Of a stretch of DNA of 64,000 nucleotides, positions 41,301-53,300 are shown piece after piece (within the stretch, counting starts at the first letter, position 1; the number at the start of each line of letters is the position of its first letter). The stretch spans positions 16,422,469 through 16,486,468 of the forward strand of contig NC_088112.1 of NCBI RefSeq assembly GCF_036370855.1, read 5' to 3'. The stretch is from Dromaius novaehollandiae. Taxonomy: Eukaryota; Chordata; Aves; Casuariiformes; Dromaiidae. The notes under the pieces were generated by a model. That model was not told the DNA's origin, did not search any database, and was given only the letters and a program-made list of their open reading frames with translations. The position numbers and the translations under genes are program-made.

Positions 41301-44300
41301 GCATGCTAATGGACAGCTGAGAGCAGGTCTTGCCACTGCAAGCATCTAACAGCCCCAAGCTGGCTCTGCGCTGGAGGTAGCCCATGGATGCTCCAGCATG
41401 CTGTGTGCCATGGAGGCAGGGACTCCTTTCTGAGTCCCTGTATTGCAGAGGGAGTTTCTTACCTCTATGAAACCACCTCCCTGTGAGGGTGCTGGCTTAC
41501 AAAAAAGCCTCATGTTGCCATTGGTCACTGGTCATCATTGGTATCTGCCTGCCAGCCCCTCGTCACTGTGACTGTGGGTGCTGCTGGCAGGGGCATGTCC
41601 CCTCAGGGGTGTCATTTGTTTGTCCTCGCAGTGTCAAGGGGCTTTGCTCTTCCAGGTTCAAAGCTTTTAAATATGATCTGCCTTATAGGGTTTTTACCCT
41701 AACCCTAGACAGTAGCGACCGGGTGGATGGGATGGACAAACAGGCAGTGAGAGACTGCTGACGTGGTCTTTCCTAGCACAGTCCAGAGGGATGGGTGACT
41801 GGCTGATGCCTTGCACTGTCCTGCAGTGTTTGTGGTGCCGAAAGACCTTTGGTGGCCATAGGGCTCTCCCTGGCATGGTGCCCCATGGCACCCAACCAGC
41901 TCTGGAGCCTGTTGCTGTCCCCTTTCTACCACCCATATGTATGTCCAGGTGTCTCGTGTAAGCTCTGTAGGAGGATATGATATTTTTATGACCAGTAAAG
42001 GCTCCATTTTCTACCTTTAACAGAATTAGAGTAGGGATTACAGTAGCTTAAGAAAGGCGGTAAGCATTGTGTGTGTAATGCTCTTGCAGCTGCAAGGACC
42101 CTGTTGGGGCCAGGAGGCCTGGGACTCTGCTGCTCCTTATTTGAAAGAAGGCTTGCATAGTTTTGCATGGGACAGTCCATATTAATTGACTACAGGTGTA
42201 TGTTCTGTCTGTTCTGACCCAGTGGCTTGCAGAAGGTATGATGGTTTCAGCAGGGCTCCAAGGGGACATGGCAAGTGCCCTTCACACTGCAGCGCCAGGG
42301 CTGTGTTACACCCCTTCCAGGAGCACAGCTGATGAAATCCCAGTTGTTTTAGAAAGCAGCATCCTGGATATAACTGTGAATACTGGAATCTGGAGCCTGC
42401 TGGGGTAGCTCCTGACGCTGTTTAGCCGCCAGCCCTAAGCCGTAATTCATCCCCTGGAATGGGACTGGCTGCAGGGTGGCTGGTCTTGAACCTCCTGCCT
42501 CTCTGAGCACGCACTGATGGTATTGAGATTGCCCGTGTAACATATACCCCTTTGTTGCATCCTATTTATGGGGTGATTGTCCGCTCTGTGACTCCAGGGC
42601 TCACTTTGCCAGCTGTCACCCCCAGTCCAAATTCCCATTTCATTGCATTAATATCTATACAGTGTCTCTGGATAGAGATTTGATTTCAGTTCCCTCCCGG
42701 GAGTAGAAGGAATTAAAAATAGCAAATCCAAGACCCCTCATTCCCTGGCTATGATGCAGTTTCCCAGGTTGGAATTACAATGCCAGCATGAATATGGTTT
42801 AAAATAAAACAAATCAGTGCATTGCACTTACTCTGCAGAATGAGAGAACAAGCTCCAGTCTGGAGAAATGACACAAAGGAAACTCTGGTCCTCTAACCTG
42901 TGCCTGTAGAAAGCGCAAATTTATCTTTCTCATAGTGCTTGTATTGGCCAGATGAGTGATGTTACACACAGAGCGATTAGTGGAGTAATACAGGAGATAT
43001 TCAGCCCATCAGGGAATCAATTGATCAAAGAAGAAATCAGGAAGAAATGAGCTTAGTGCATTATGGTTTCAGGCTGCCTTTCTAGAGCATCACATATAGA
43101 CCACATTGCCAAGTATTGGCAAGATACTAAACTGAATTATCAGGGCAGGAGACATGCCAGACTGAGAGGCCCTATAGCCCATCTGAAAGAGCAGGGTGCA
43201 GACTCCCCAGCTAACTGGTGAATCCTCTCCGAGAAGCAGGTACCAGCCTATGTGAGCAACAGTCTGTTGCAAGGTGGCAGGTTGCCAACCTGCCTCTATC
43301 TCTCTAGTCTAACAGGGCTGTTTCTCTGATCTGCTATAGAAAATCCTAAATCCCCACATTTTTCACTCTCAGACAGGACTCTGCCCTAGTTTAAAAATGC
43401 TGGCTCCTCACTTGCTTTGTAATATTTTAAATATAGCATCCTTTATGTTTTTGATGTATGTACCATATGTTTTGAAAACTGTAACAAAATCCATTGGGCT
43501 TGTGGGTGGAGGTTAAAGGGAAAAAGCATTTCCATACGGGAAGCCACAAATACAAAACACAGCAGCAAACAGAAAATCCCTCAATGCATCAGCCAGGAAT
43601 AAGCTCCTTTCTGTCCTGGCTGTCTCCAGCACATTTGTGTGCGTGCAAAGAAGCAGCTTCAATGTTTCCATTGTGTCAACTCTTGTCCCCAACACCCTAG
43701 CACTGATTCCACTGTCCCCCCCTTCAAGGCCCAGCATGAAATGCCACCATGTCAGAGACCATCCGCCAGTCTGACCGCTCCTTTGCCCAGTCCCTTCCTT
43801 ACCACTCTCTTGGCTTTTCTTTTTTGGCTGGGACCAATCCCTCCTGCTAAAGCTTTCTCGCTGGTGGTCACAGATCTGCTCAGACAACTGGCAGCAGAGG
43901 GGAGAAAGTCCCCCACCAGAGGCCTGCTACGCTCCCATGCAACAGGGACTCTCTCCCAGGATTGAATACAGACTCTATTTAGTAAGAAATTTGGCTTAAG
44001 CAAAATTACGAGCTAACGGTTTCACTGATTGATCATGGCCTTAAATTCAGAGTCTTCTACTCTGCGCATTTGGCACCCCTTGACTCTAGGACCCAAGGGC
44101 ATCTGCTCAGAGGGCAACCCAAACCTGTCCAGCCCAGCAGGACAGAGCAGAAAATAGCACCTTGTGGGTTTGGGGCTGGGTTAAATCCCCAGGCAAGGCT
44201 CCCCCCTCCTGTTTTCTAGCTGTCTGAAGCTGCTTGGTGAGTTGTTTCTCTGGCTGTAGCAAACCCACTTGTCATGCCTCATGAATAAAATCCGGGGGAG

Positions 44301-47300
44301 GAGAGGAGATGTGCTCTGGCCGGCGTCGTGCTGCCAAGCTGGCTGGCCCACTTGCAGGCCACCCCACACGTCCTCGTCCCCCTCCTTAGCAAATGTCACA
44401 AGGCACAAGGAGAGGCTGGGTCTGCTGGGGAGGTGATTGTCCCTGTGGAGGGTCCCTTCACCTTCCCTGGGACCCCTCCTGCCACCAGTTCAACAGCAGG
44501 GCTCCTTTTCACCCTACCTGGTCCACATTCACCCAGCTCCCAGAGGGAAGGTCTCTGGAGGTCCTGCAGAAGATGTGGCCTCAGATGTTCCTCCTGCATC
44601 CTGGGCTCCTTAGAGAGCCACCAAGGTGAGCCATGTGTCTCCTGACCTCCTGACCATGGGTTTGCGCTCACCCAGATCCCTCTCTTGGGATAGTCCTCTG
44701 CCCAGGCCCGTGGCTCAGGAACCACAGAGACAACAAGCCCAGCAAGCTGTAGGTGCTGCTGTAGATCTGTGCAGGACACAGTGATCTGCCTCACGCCCCC
44801 TCAGTCATATACAATTTATTTGTATCTATAGCGGCTTGGGCAAGATTTTTAAGTTGAAACAGATGTAAGGATGAAATTCCATCTTCAGCCTCTCAGCAGG
44901 GATCCCTGCTCACCCGCCTCAAATAAACCTTTCCACAGCCCAAAATGCTGATCTCAGAAAGTGCTGCACATCTGCCAGGGAGGCGGGGGAGACTGGTGGG
45001 AACAGCATCAAAAAGCCAGCGGAAGGAGCAGCCGCAGCAGCCCTAGTGCGATCCCGAGGCCGTACGCAGCGGTCAGTGAATTCCTCCTGAAGTAGGTCAG
45101 GTCTAGAAAGCAACGGATGGAGGGGCACAAGGATGAGAGGGCAGGAGCATGTTTGTCCACTCTCGTTTTATTCCTAACCAAATCGTAGTTGTTCTTCTAT
45201 GCAAAAGCTGGGTGTTTGTGCAACACTGTAGGAGTTCGGTCCTCTCCTGACAGATGCTGAGAGGTCTCTGGACCTGGAGGGTGGCAGCCCCTCTTGAGCT
45301 GCGGAGGGTAAGACTAGGGGATCCCAGCAGCTCGGAGCTGGCTCCTGCATCTTTGTGTCACCCTAGGCTTCGCAGCTGCACTGGACATGCAACCCCATTC
45401 GCTGGGCTCTCCGCAAGGGTTCTGCCTGACCATGAGCAGCGATTCCTACTGATGCCGTGGCCCTTGCTGGCAAGCAGCAATGCTCAGATGGGGTGAGGTG
45501 GCCCTGGGAGAATAGCAGGACTGACCCGCGGTGTCTGGTGACGAGGGTGGCCGGGGCTGTGGCTTGCTTCACCGTAGGAGGGACAGGCCTGATCAGGCCT
45601 GCAAGTGAAGCCTTCCTCCTTTGCAGGGTGATTATTGCTTCATCCCACTTCCTAAATCGTGGCTGACCCTTCAGCGTTGAGATGTAATCCCTCAAGAGAA
45701 ACCTGTTCTGGCTTTCTGGGCTGGGATCCAGCATCTTAGCAGCCTCCTGAGTTGAAGCGCCGATGTGCGTGCGTGCATGCATCTGCCTGGGGGTGTTTGA
45801 CAGCCTGCATACCCCGCGGGGGTTAGGCACCTCTGTCATCTCCTGCTTGGATGAAGGGCAGCGAGAAGAGCTCGGCTCCCAAGTTGTGCCCGTGCTTTGG
45901 TTCTGACCCTTGGGAATGCCTGTGTGCTGGCCACGTTCGTCTCTCCTCGCTCACCCACAAGCACGCACCTCACACCCCCTCGCCCCCACAGCATGCTCCA
46001 TTTTTCTTGAAAGCAAAGCAGATGGATAGGTGGCCTGCACTGCCTGCTCTGGGCATGGGCGCATTGCTCTCCCAGCACACAGCCCTCCAGCACTGCACTG
46101 CGCCAGGTGCATGCTGTGCTGCCCCACAGCCCCACAGCTCACCCAGCCCTGGAGCAAGGGGGGCTGGGAGACCTCTGCCGGCAGCCAGCCCGGTGCTGCC
46201 TGGCACGCCTGAGCCCCGGTGCCAGCTCTGTGCTAGTGCAGTGGCATGAATGCCCCAGGGAGGAGCAGGAGCTGGCCGAACCCATTCCCGGTGCTCGCAT
46301 CCTGCCCCCAGAGCGGCCAGCAGAGGTGTGGGAGGTAGGGGAGGGTGCGTAGGAGCTGTTCTGCCTCCTAGGGAGTCTCCCCCTGCAGCTGAGCCTCGCC
46401 TGCATGGAGTCCCAGGTCCAATGTCTCTGTGGGTGGACTGGGGACATGCCAGCTCAGCCTTGTGGATGAACCCCCTCCTTGCTTGGGGCTGGGAGGTGCA
46501 GGTGAGCTCACTGCTCGTCCCGGACAGCAGGATCGGCTCGAGGGAGCCCCTGCGCAGCTAGGTCTGTTCCCGTACTGCAGTGGCACTTGGGCTCCTGGCC
46601 CTGGCATCAGGAACTCCCAGGTGGCTCATGGTATATGAATCTAGCCCTTTTGCTCCATCATGACCTTGCACGTGCTGGGAGGAGTGGCCTATGTGTGTAA
46701 GCAATGCTTCTCTAGAGGACTTTGCTGCCAGGAGTAGTGCTGGGAAGAGATGCTTTGCTTGGACTGCTGCTGGACTACAATAAGGCCCCCAATGCATTTC
46801 TCCCCTCTCTGGCTTGGCCTGTTCTCCTGTTTCTCCTCCCACCTGCTCCTGCAGTTTTCCTCTGCCTCCATGCTTGCCTTCTGGTGTGCTGAACGTAACT
46901 ATCATGTCCAGGGCTTGGCCTAATGTTCCCTGCTTTCTTCTGGTCCACCCTGAAGAGTTTTGCTCCCCAGCTCATTTGCTCATTTGAACTCATTCAGCTC
47001 ATTTGCTGGCTCAGCCTGGAGCTGAGCAGGTCAGATAGCTGCCTGAGAGTGAATGCAACCAGCCTCCAGCATCTGAGGCCACCAGGCACCCAAGCTCGGG
47101 CAAAACTGCCCAGAGGTGGGCAGGGAACAGGGTGAAATGAAACAGGGATCTGGTGCAGCTCTGCTGCAGCCCCCCAGACATCTCCCCAGGCCTTGCAGGT
47201 TTGCTCAATAGGACAGAGCAGCCCTGATCCAGTCCTGTCCACCTTCCTGTCAGCAAGGAGGGATTTACTGCTGCACCTGAAACAGGCATAAGCCAGGGCC

Positions 47301-50300
47301 CTTTCCTGCTGGGCTGCTCCTTGCAGGGGGTTTGGGAAACCAGACAGAGCTGACAGGATGAGTCACATTGTGGCCATGAGGAGATGGAGAGACACATATC
47401 CCATGTGCTGGGGGAAGCGTCTCGCTTCCCAGGTGCACTCAGCATCAATAGTCCCAAATTGCTGGTGGGGGCTTTTACACTGCTGCAGTGGATCTGGTGC
47501 TGTTGGATAGCCAAATGCTGGGGAACATCCCTTCCAGCTGGTTACAGGAGCCTGGCCTGCAGGCAGCCATACCAGAAAGAAGCAGTCTTGTTCATCCCCA
47601 GAAGCAAGCTTGGGACTGCCATGATGCTCCCTGTCCATCCCAGTGGCTGCCGGTCCTGCCCTGAGCCCTGCTAAGCCCATGCTCCTGCAGCCCCACAAAC
47701 CTCCGCCATCTCTGGGTGCTACCACTGTGACTGACCCGGTGGACGGCCGCCACTCCCCAGCTTCATAGCCAGGGCGTCTCCCTCTTAACTGGGCTATTTT
47801 GGGATTCCTTCATCAGCCTGATCTTGTGTCAGTGCGGGGCATGAGCTTCAAGGCCATGACTAACTAATATCCTCTGCAAAGGTTTTAAAATGAAGAAGGG
47901 AGTGTGGAAAGCGACTGATGGACTTGTGGAGGTGTGGAGCATCATTGCTTCTACCCTGAGAGGGGGCAGAGGGGGTTGTTCCCGGCTGTCCAGGCAGGGG
48001 CAGAACCAAGTGCAACCCCTCTACCGCCGAGGTACCACTGTGCCACCCCTTCCCGTTCGGTGTAACTCACTGCTCGGGGCTCACTGCAGCTCCTGCCCTG
48101 GGAGGCCGTGCATTTCAGCCATTATTAATTAAAAAGCAATCTATCCTCTCTCTTCCTCTCCCCAAGATGCCAAGAACTGCTAAAATATTCTCGGGGATAA
48201 TATGGAGGGGAATTAAATAGTAACTGTGAAATTTGAGCTGTGCCTTTTGGAGTTTTATTGCAGCTCCTGGAGCCTGTGATTCCCCATTGAGTGCTACATA
48301 TCCAGACCCACGCTTGGTAGAAACAGCATGCCTACACAAGGGACTGGGCACGCCGAATGAGATATACAGGCAGCTGCGGTGCATTCAGCCTGCATGCAGC
48401 TACTGCGCACCAGGTGCTGGGGGATCTCTTTTCCATGAGCCGTTAGAGGGGCTGCATTTCTCCGCTCTGACCTGGGTGGTTATCTGTAGCACGCGGCACT
48501 CGGTGTCAATACTACGGCTATTCTGGGATGTAGGCTAGGGTCCCTAAGGGCCAGGCACTCTGGGTGTGATACTGCATGTGAGGATAACAACAATATTGTT
48601 TGTGGAGAGCAGTTTTCACGGTGGTATCGAAATCCCAGGGGCGTCTCTGTGTCTGGATGCTATTAGGAAAGCGTGGGCTGTGACGGCAGCTCCCAGCCAG
48701 GCTGCTCCGTTCCCTCCTCCTGCGAGGGCGAGCGCGGTGGAGGGAGATCGGCCCTGCCCATCTCCCGAGCACAAGCGGCTGCACTGGGAGCAGAGGTGGG
48801 CAGCAGCCGGATGCTGGCGCTGGTGGCAGGCTGCTGGCCTCCCACGCGGTCCCACTCGCGCCCAGCACGGAGGGGCGGCTTGCAGAGCCTCAAGCTCTTC
48901 TGCAACAGGCTCCGTGATGGCTGCGGACAAACAAACATGCTAATGCCAGGCATCCCGGCAGCAATTTCAGTTCAAGAAGATCGTGTTGCCATGACAAGCT
49001 GTACAATTATTATGCAGGAAAAAGACCCCAGCAGTGCTTGTTGGAGCTGTGAGAAATTCAGTGCTGGCACAGAGGGCATGTACACACAGTACAAGTCATG
49101 CACTAATGTCGCCGTTAGCACGTGTGTTCAACTGCACACATTAAATTCCTGTCACTTCTAACACGCGTCGTCTTTCAGCGTCCCACATCACAGCCCTGTG
49201 CCGCAGATGTCCTGCCTTGCTCCAGCCTCCTCCCTCACTCCATGCCCACCATGCTCGTGCCCACGTGTGTGCACGCGCACTCCCCAGGGCTCGCTCTCCT
49301 CCAGACCGGAGCGCAGTGTTCCCGACAGGGCTGATTCCTGGAAAGGGAAGGTATTAGCAGAATCTCTCTAGAGACGCTGGCCCAGAGCTGTAGCATTTGC
49401 CAGGTGGTGGGAGGCTCATCCCAGCCTCATGCTAACCAAGCCCTCTGCCTCTTCATTTATTTAGTAGCTGGGATTAGTGAGCGGCAATTAAACTTTAAAA
49501 GATGGTTCTGCACTGGAAAGCGAATGCTGTTAAAAACCCCAGCTTCTCTGAGTGGTCACTGCTTCTGGTTTGAGAGCATCTTTCGTTTGCTAGCTGCAGG
49601 CAGCGCATGCAGCCTGGAGGAGAGGGGAGGGAGCTGAGCCCAGCTCCGCAGGTGCAAGGCCAGCTCACACAGGCAAACGTGGCCAAGGGTGCTGGAAATG
49701 TTTAGCCACTGCAGGGTGCCTTGCTCATACTCTTCCCCTTGCCTTGTGGGTGGCCAAAGGACGTCCTTCTCTGAACAATAGTTTTTGCATCAGTGGTGGG
49801 TGCTACTTCTTGCATCTGGGTGCTACTGCATCCCCGTGACCCTGTGTGTGAGGCTGCTATGCAGCCAGCGCAAGCTTGCTCCTGCAGTGCTGGGGCCAAG
49901 CCGTGCTCCCTGGCTGCTGCCGAGAGCTTGGGAGTCCCCACGGCATGGCTGAGACACTGGGCGTTGTGGACAGGGTGCTCCCTGGGTTGCCAGCTCCGAG
50001 CAGGCCAGGGAATAGCTGTCAGGCTCAGAAAGCTCGTTGAACAAGGCTCCCTACTGTTTTGCTGCTCAGCACTGAGCTCTTCACATTTCTCTGCAGCTGC
50101 AAGAACTGGAAGAGCAACTTCTTCCTCTTTTTCTTGAGAATCTGTTAGAACCACATGATTCCTGCAGCTGGTGCTTTAAGCAAACCAGTGATATATGGGG
50201 GCCCTTAGCCCAGGAAACCCTGCGTCTCCCGCAGTGGGGCCGCTCCGGGGCGGGCTGAGGCTGGGTGGTTGTGGTGGGGGTTTCCCAGGGGGGTTGTGGG

Positions 50301-53300
50301 CTTCTGCCCTGCAGGGAAGGAGACAAAACCTGTTGCAGCCTCAGCTGGCAGCGTCAGTGGGGTCTTTGGGTTTTCCCCTGCGCGTTAGGGCTCTGCCCAG
50401 CCTGCTAGAGCCTTGGGAAGTAAACATCCTGCAGGCAGCCGTGGGCCGGTCCCGGCACGGGCGGCTGCCAGGTAGCTGGGTTACTCCGTGCGCGGAGACA
50501 ATCACCAGCTTCCTCAGCACTTGCATTTAGAGAATAATTTCCATGAGCTCAGCCAGAAATGAGCTCTGCTGCACAGACGAGCCCTCGCTGTTCATTGCAC
50601 TCTGTCTTTTTTCCTGTCCTTTTCCATCCATCTTCTTTCTTTTTTTCCTCTGTTTGCTTCTCTCCTTCCCTCCTTTTCTTTCCCTTTCTGCCTCCATCTC
50701 CTCTTTTCTCTTTTCTTTCCCTGGCTCTGCTTTTTGACCTTCCCCCCCTCTCTTTTTGGAGCAGGAGCAGTGTTTCCCTTCCACGGGCCAGCTCCCACCC
50801 CAGCACGTGATCCTGGCATGTCCTGCCTGTTAGCATGAGGCTTTGGCAGCGCGCAGGAGCCTTCCCACATCCCTGCCCAGCCACTGCTGCTCCCGCGACT
50901 TGAGTCTGTTTGACAGTTTGCTGCTTCCCACCCACCTCCCTGCTACAACTTGACATAAGCTCGGTGAAGCAATTGCCCCTGTGCTGGCTGCTTCTCTTCC
51001 CAGCGCAGCCTCTGGGAGCACTGGGAGCAGAGCAAGAGGAGAGCCTGGTCCTGCCCTTTTGGCCCCTCTGTGCGGGTGTCGTTGCAGAAAAGCAAGGTGC
51101 TGCCAGCTCTCCGGGCTGTGCAAAAGCACCTGGCCTCCTTCCTTCCCTTCTCCCACCTGCCCGGGCAGCATGGGAGCCTTTGGGCTCTGCATCCCTAGGT
51201 TCAAATCTGCAGCGAGCCCCAAGGTCGGGGGGCTGGAGCAAGGTCAGAGCACGCACTTGAGCTCATTAGGAGCCTGTTGCAGGGTTTCAGCCCTGTTGGC
51301 AGTGCTCCCGAGAGAGGGAGCGGGTGGGAGGAGGCGCTGACAGGCTGGATGGTGACACATGGCAGAGATTTGGGGAAGGAGAGGAGAGGCCGCGGTGCTG
51401 GCAGAGGAGAAGCAAGGGTGCTGAAGTGGGAGCATCTCATCACGCAGCACTGTGTGGGGTACGGGGGCTGGTGTTAGCAAGGCTGCGCTGCTGGGGATCC
51501 TTGACCTACCGCTGCAAAGAGAGGACATGCACAGAGCTTAGCCGGGAAGGATCTAGCTGGCATTATGCTCCTTGAAACTCAGCCATGCTCATTCAGGTCC
51601 TCCCTGTGATACCCCGGCTGGAGAGGACTCCCTCCCCCTTTGCAAACGCCGGTGCCGGCCCGGCGCTGTGCAGAGTCGCGGCTGCCTGTCCCAGCCGCGT
51701 CCTGCTGCTGGCAGCGAGGTGCTCTCGCCTGAGCTGGCATCTGCCACTTGAGCTCTGCTGGCTGCCTTCCTCGCCAGCACCCATGTCTTGTTTATGTCCT
51801 GTGTCACGCCGAGGGAGGTGACATGGTGCAGGAGTGACAGCAGCGGGGGACAAGGGGACAGCGGGAGGCAGGTGGAAGCAATAATTGGTCGTGATCTAAT
51901 TAGGGAAGCCTAGGGCTAGATTAGGAGCGGTGACACAGTAGAGGGTTTTTAGCTGTAAGCCGCAGATGGTTCTGCCTGGAAGCGGGGAGAGAAGAAGCTG
52001 GCGTGGACTTGCCGGGAGTTCGTAATCCCACCTGCACAATGTTCTGTGCCATGGGGCTCCTGGAGGGAGTCCTGCCCCGGACCCCTTCCTCTTGCAGGGT
52101 GCAAAGAGAAGGGAGCCTTGCGTGACCCCATCACCAGACTACCTGCAAAGGGAGCTGGCGGGCCGCCCTCCAGCCCCCTAGCAATGTACACTGCTGATCA
52201 GGGCAGTTAAGAGTCCCGTGAACTTTGCTGCAAAATTTTGAAAAATCTGTAATTGGTTCAAGTTTTTAGAAACAGACCTGCTGATTTTTGCAAATGGGCT
52301 TTTCTGATGAAAAATTAGAATGGAAACTGACGGGTGCAGGAATTTGTTTAAAAACCTGGATGTTAGTACTGAATCATGAAACACTTCTGGATTTTACTTA
52401 GAAGAAAGATCCAAAGAAAAAATTAAGATGTAAAGAAAAGGTAAATATATAATATTCTCTTTGGTCCAAATGACTCTTTTGACTCAGGAAGATGGGTGGA
52501 AAACACTGGCCAGCTACCTGAAAACTGGGATGGCCACAAAAATGTCGCCACAAATTCACGGCCAGCAGCCTGGGCCAAGGACTCCAGCTGCTGTCCTGCT
52601 CCCCACCCTGCCCGGCGCTGGCTCTGGGCAGCCGGCAGGGCTTGCCGTGGTGCCCTGCGCAGCACGGGAGCCGTGCCAAGGCCGAGCGGCACGGGCCGGT
52701 GCAGCATCATGCCTGCACCTCTGAACCTGCGTGGCTGGGGCTGGTGCTAAGCCGCCGCTATGAGCCCTCCCGTCTGCTGGAAGGTGATCCTGCCCTGGGG
52801 GGTGGCAGGATCGTCCCTTCCCGGCCAGGCACCGCGACTGCCCGGGAGGCTGGAGGAAGCGCTCCTCTCGAGGCCGGTCTGGTGGGATACCAGCAACACG
52901 TGGCTGGCGTGCCGGGCCAGGAGCATCCTTTAGCCTGGTTAGGTTGCCCACTTTCTCAGCCTCGGACAGCTGGATTAGATGAGAAGCTCCTTTGGGAAAG
53001 GGCAACTCTGTTTGGCTCCAAGCCCGTCTTTCCCTTCCTCTCCAAGGCATTTTTATGGCCGCAGCCGCACTCCTCCTGCCTTTGCCGTTTCTCGCTGCTG
53101 GATGGTAGGACGGACCCCTCAGCCCAGCTGCTGCTGAGAAGCCCATATTGCGGTGCTGCATGGACTTGTTCACACGGGAGCTCCCACCCTTCCTGCCCCT
53201 CCGCCCTCGGGGCGCAGCCAGGCGCCCAGCCTGGAGGGGAAATCCTCCCCCTCGCCCTCGACTCCGGAGGGGCTCGGAGCTGCCCCGTGAGCTTGTCCCC

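Noticed and set aside
41690..41706. Telomere-like CCCTAACCCTA string
   Set aside because: Fewer than two full repeat units; too short to be an interstitial telomeric repeat.
50549..51256. Minus-strand open frame of 235 codons with a Lys/Glu/Arg-rich end
   Set aside because: The charged part is the complement of the polypyrimidine tract; the rest is low-information. No homology recognised.
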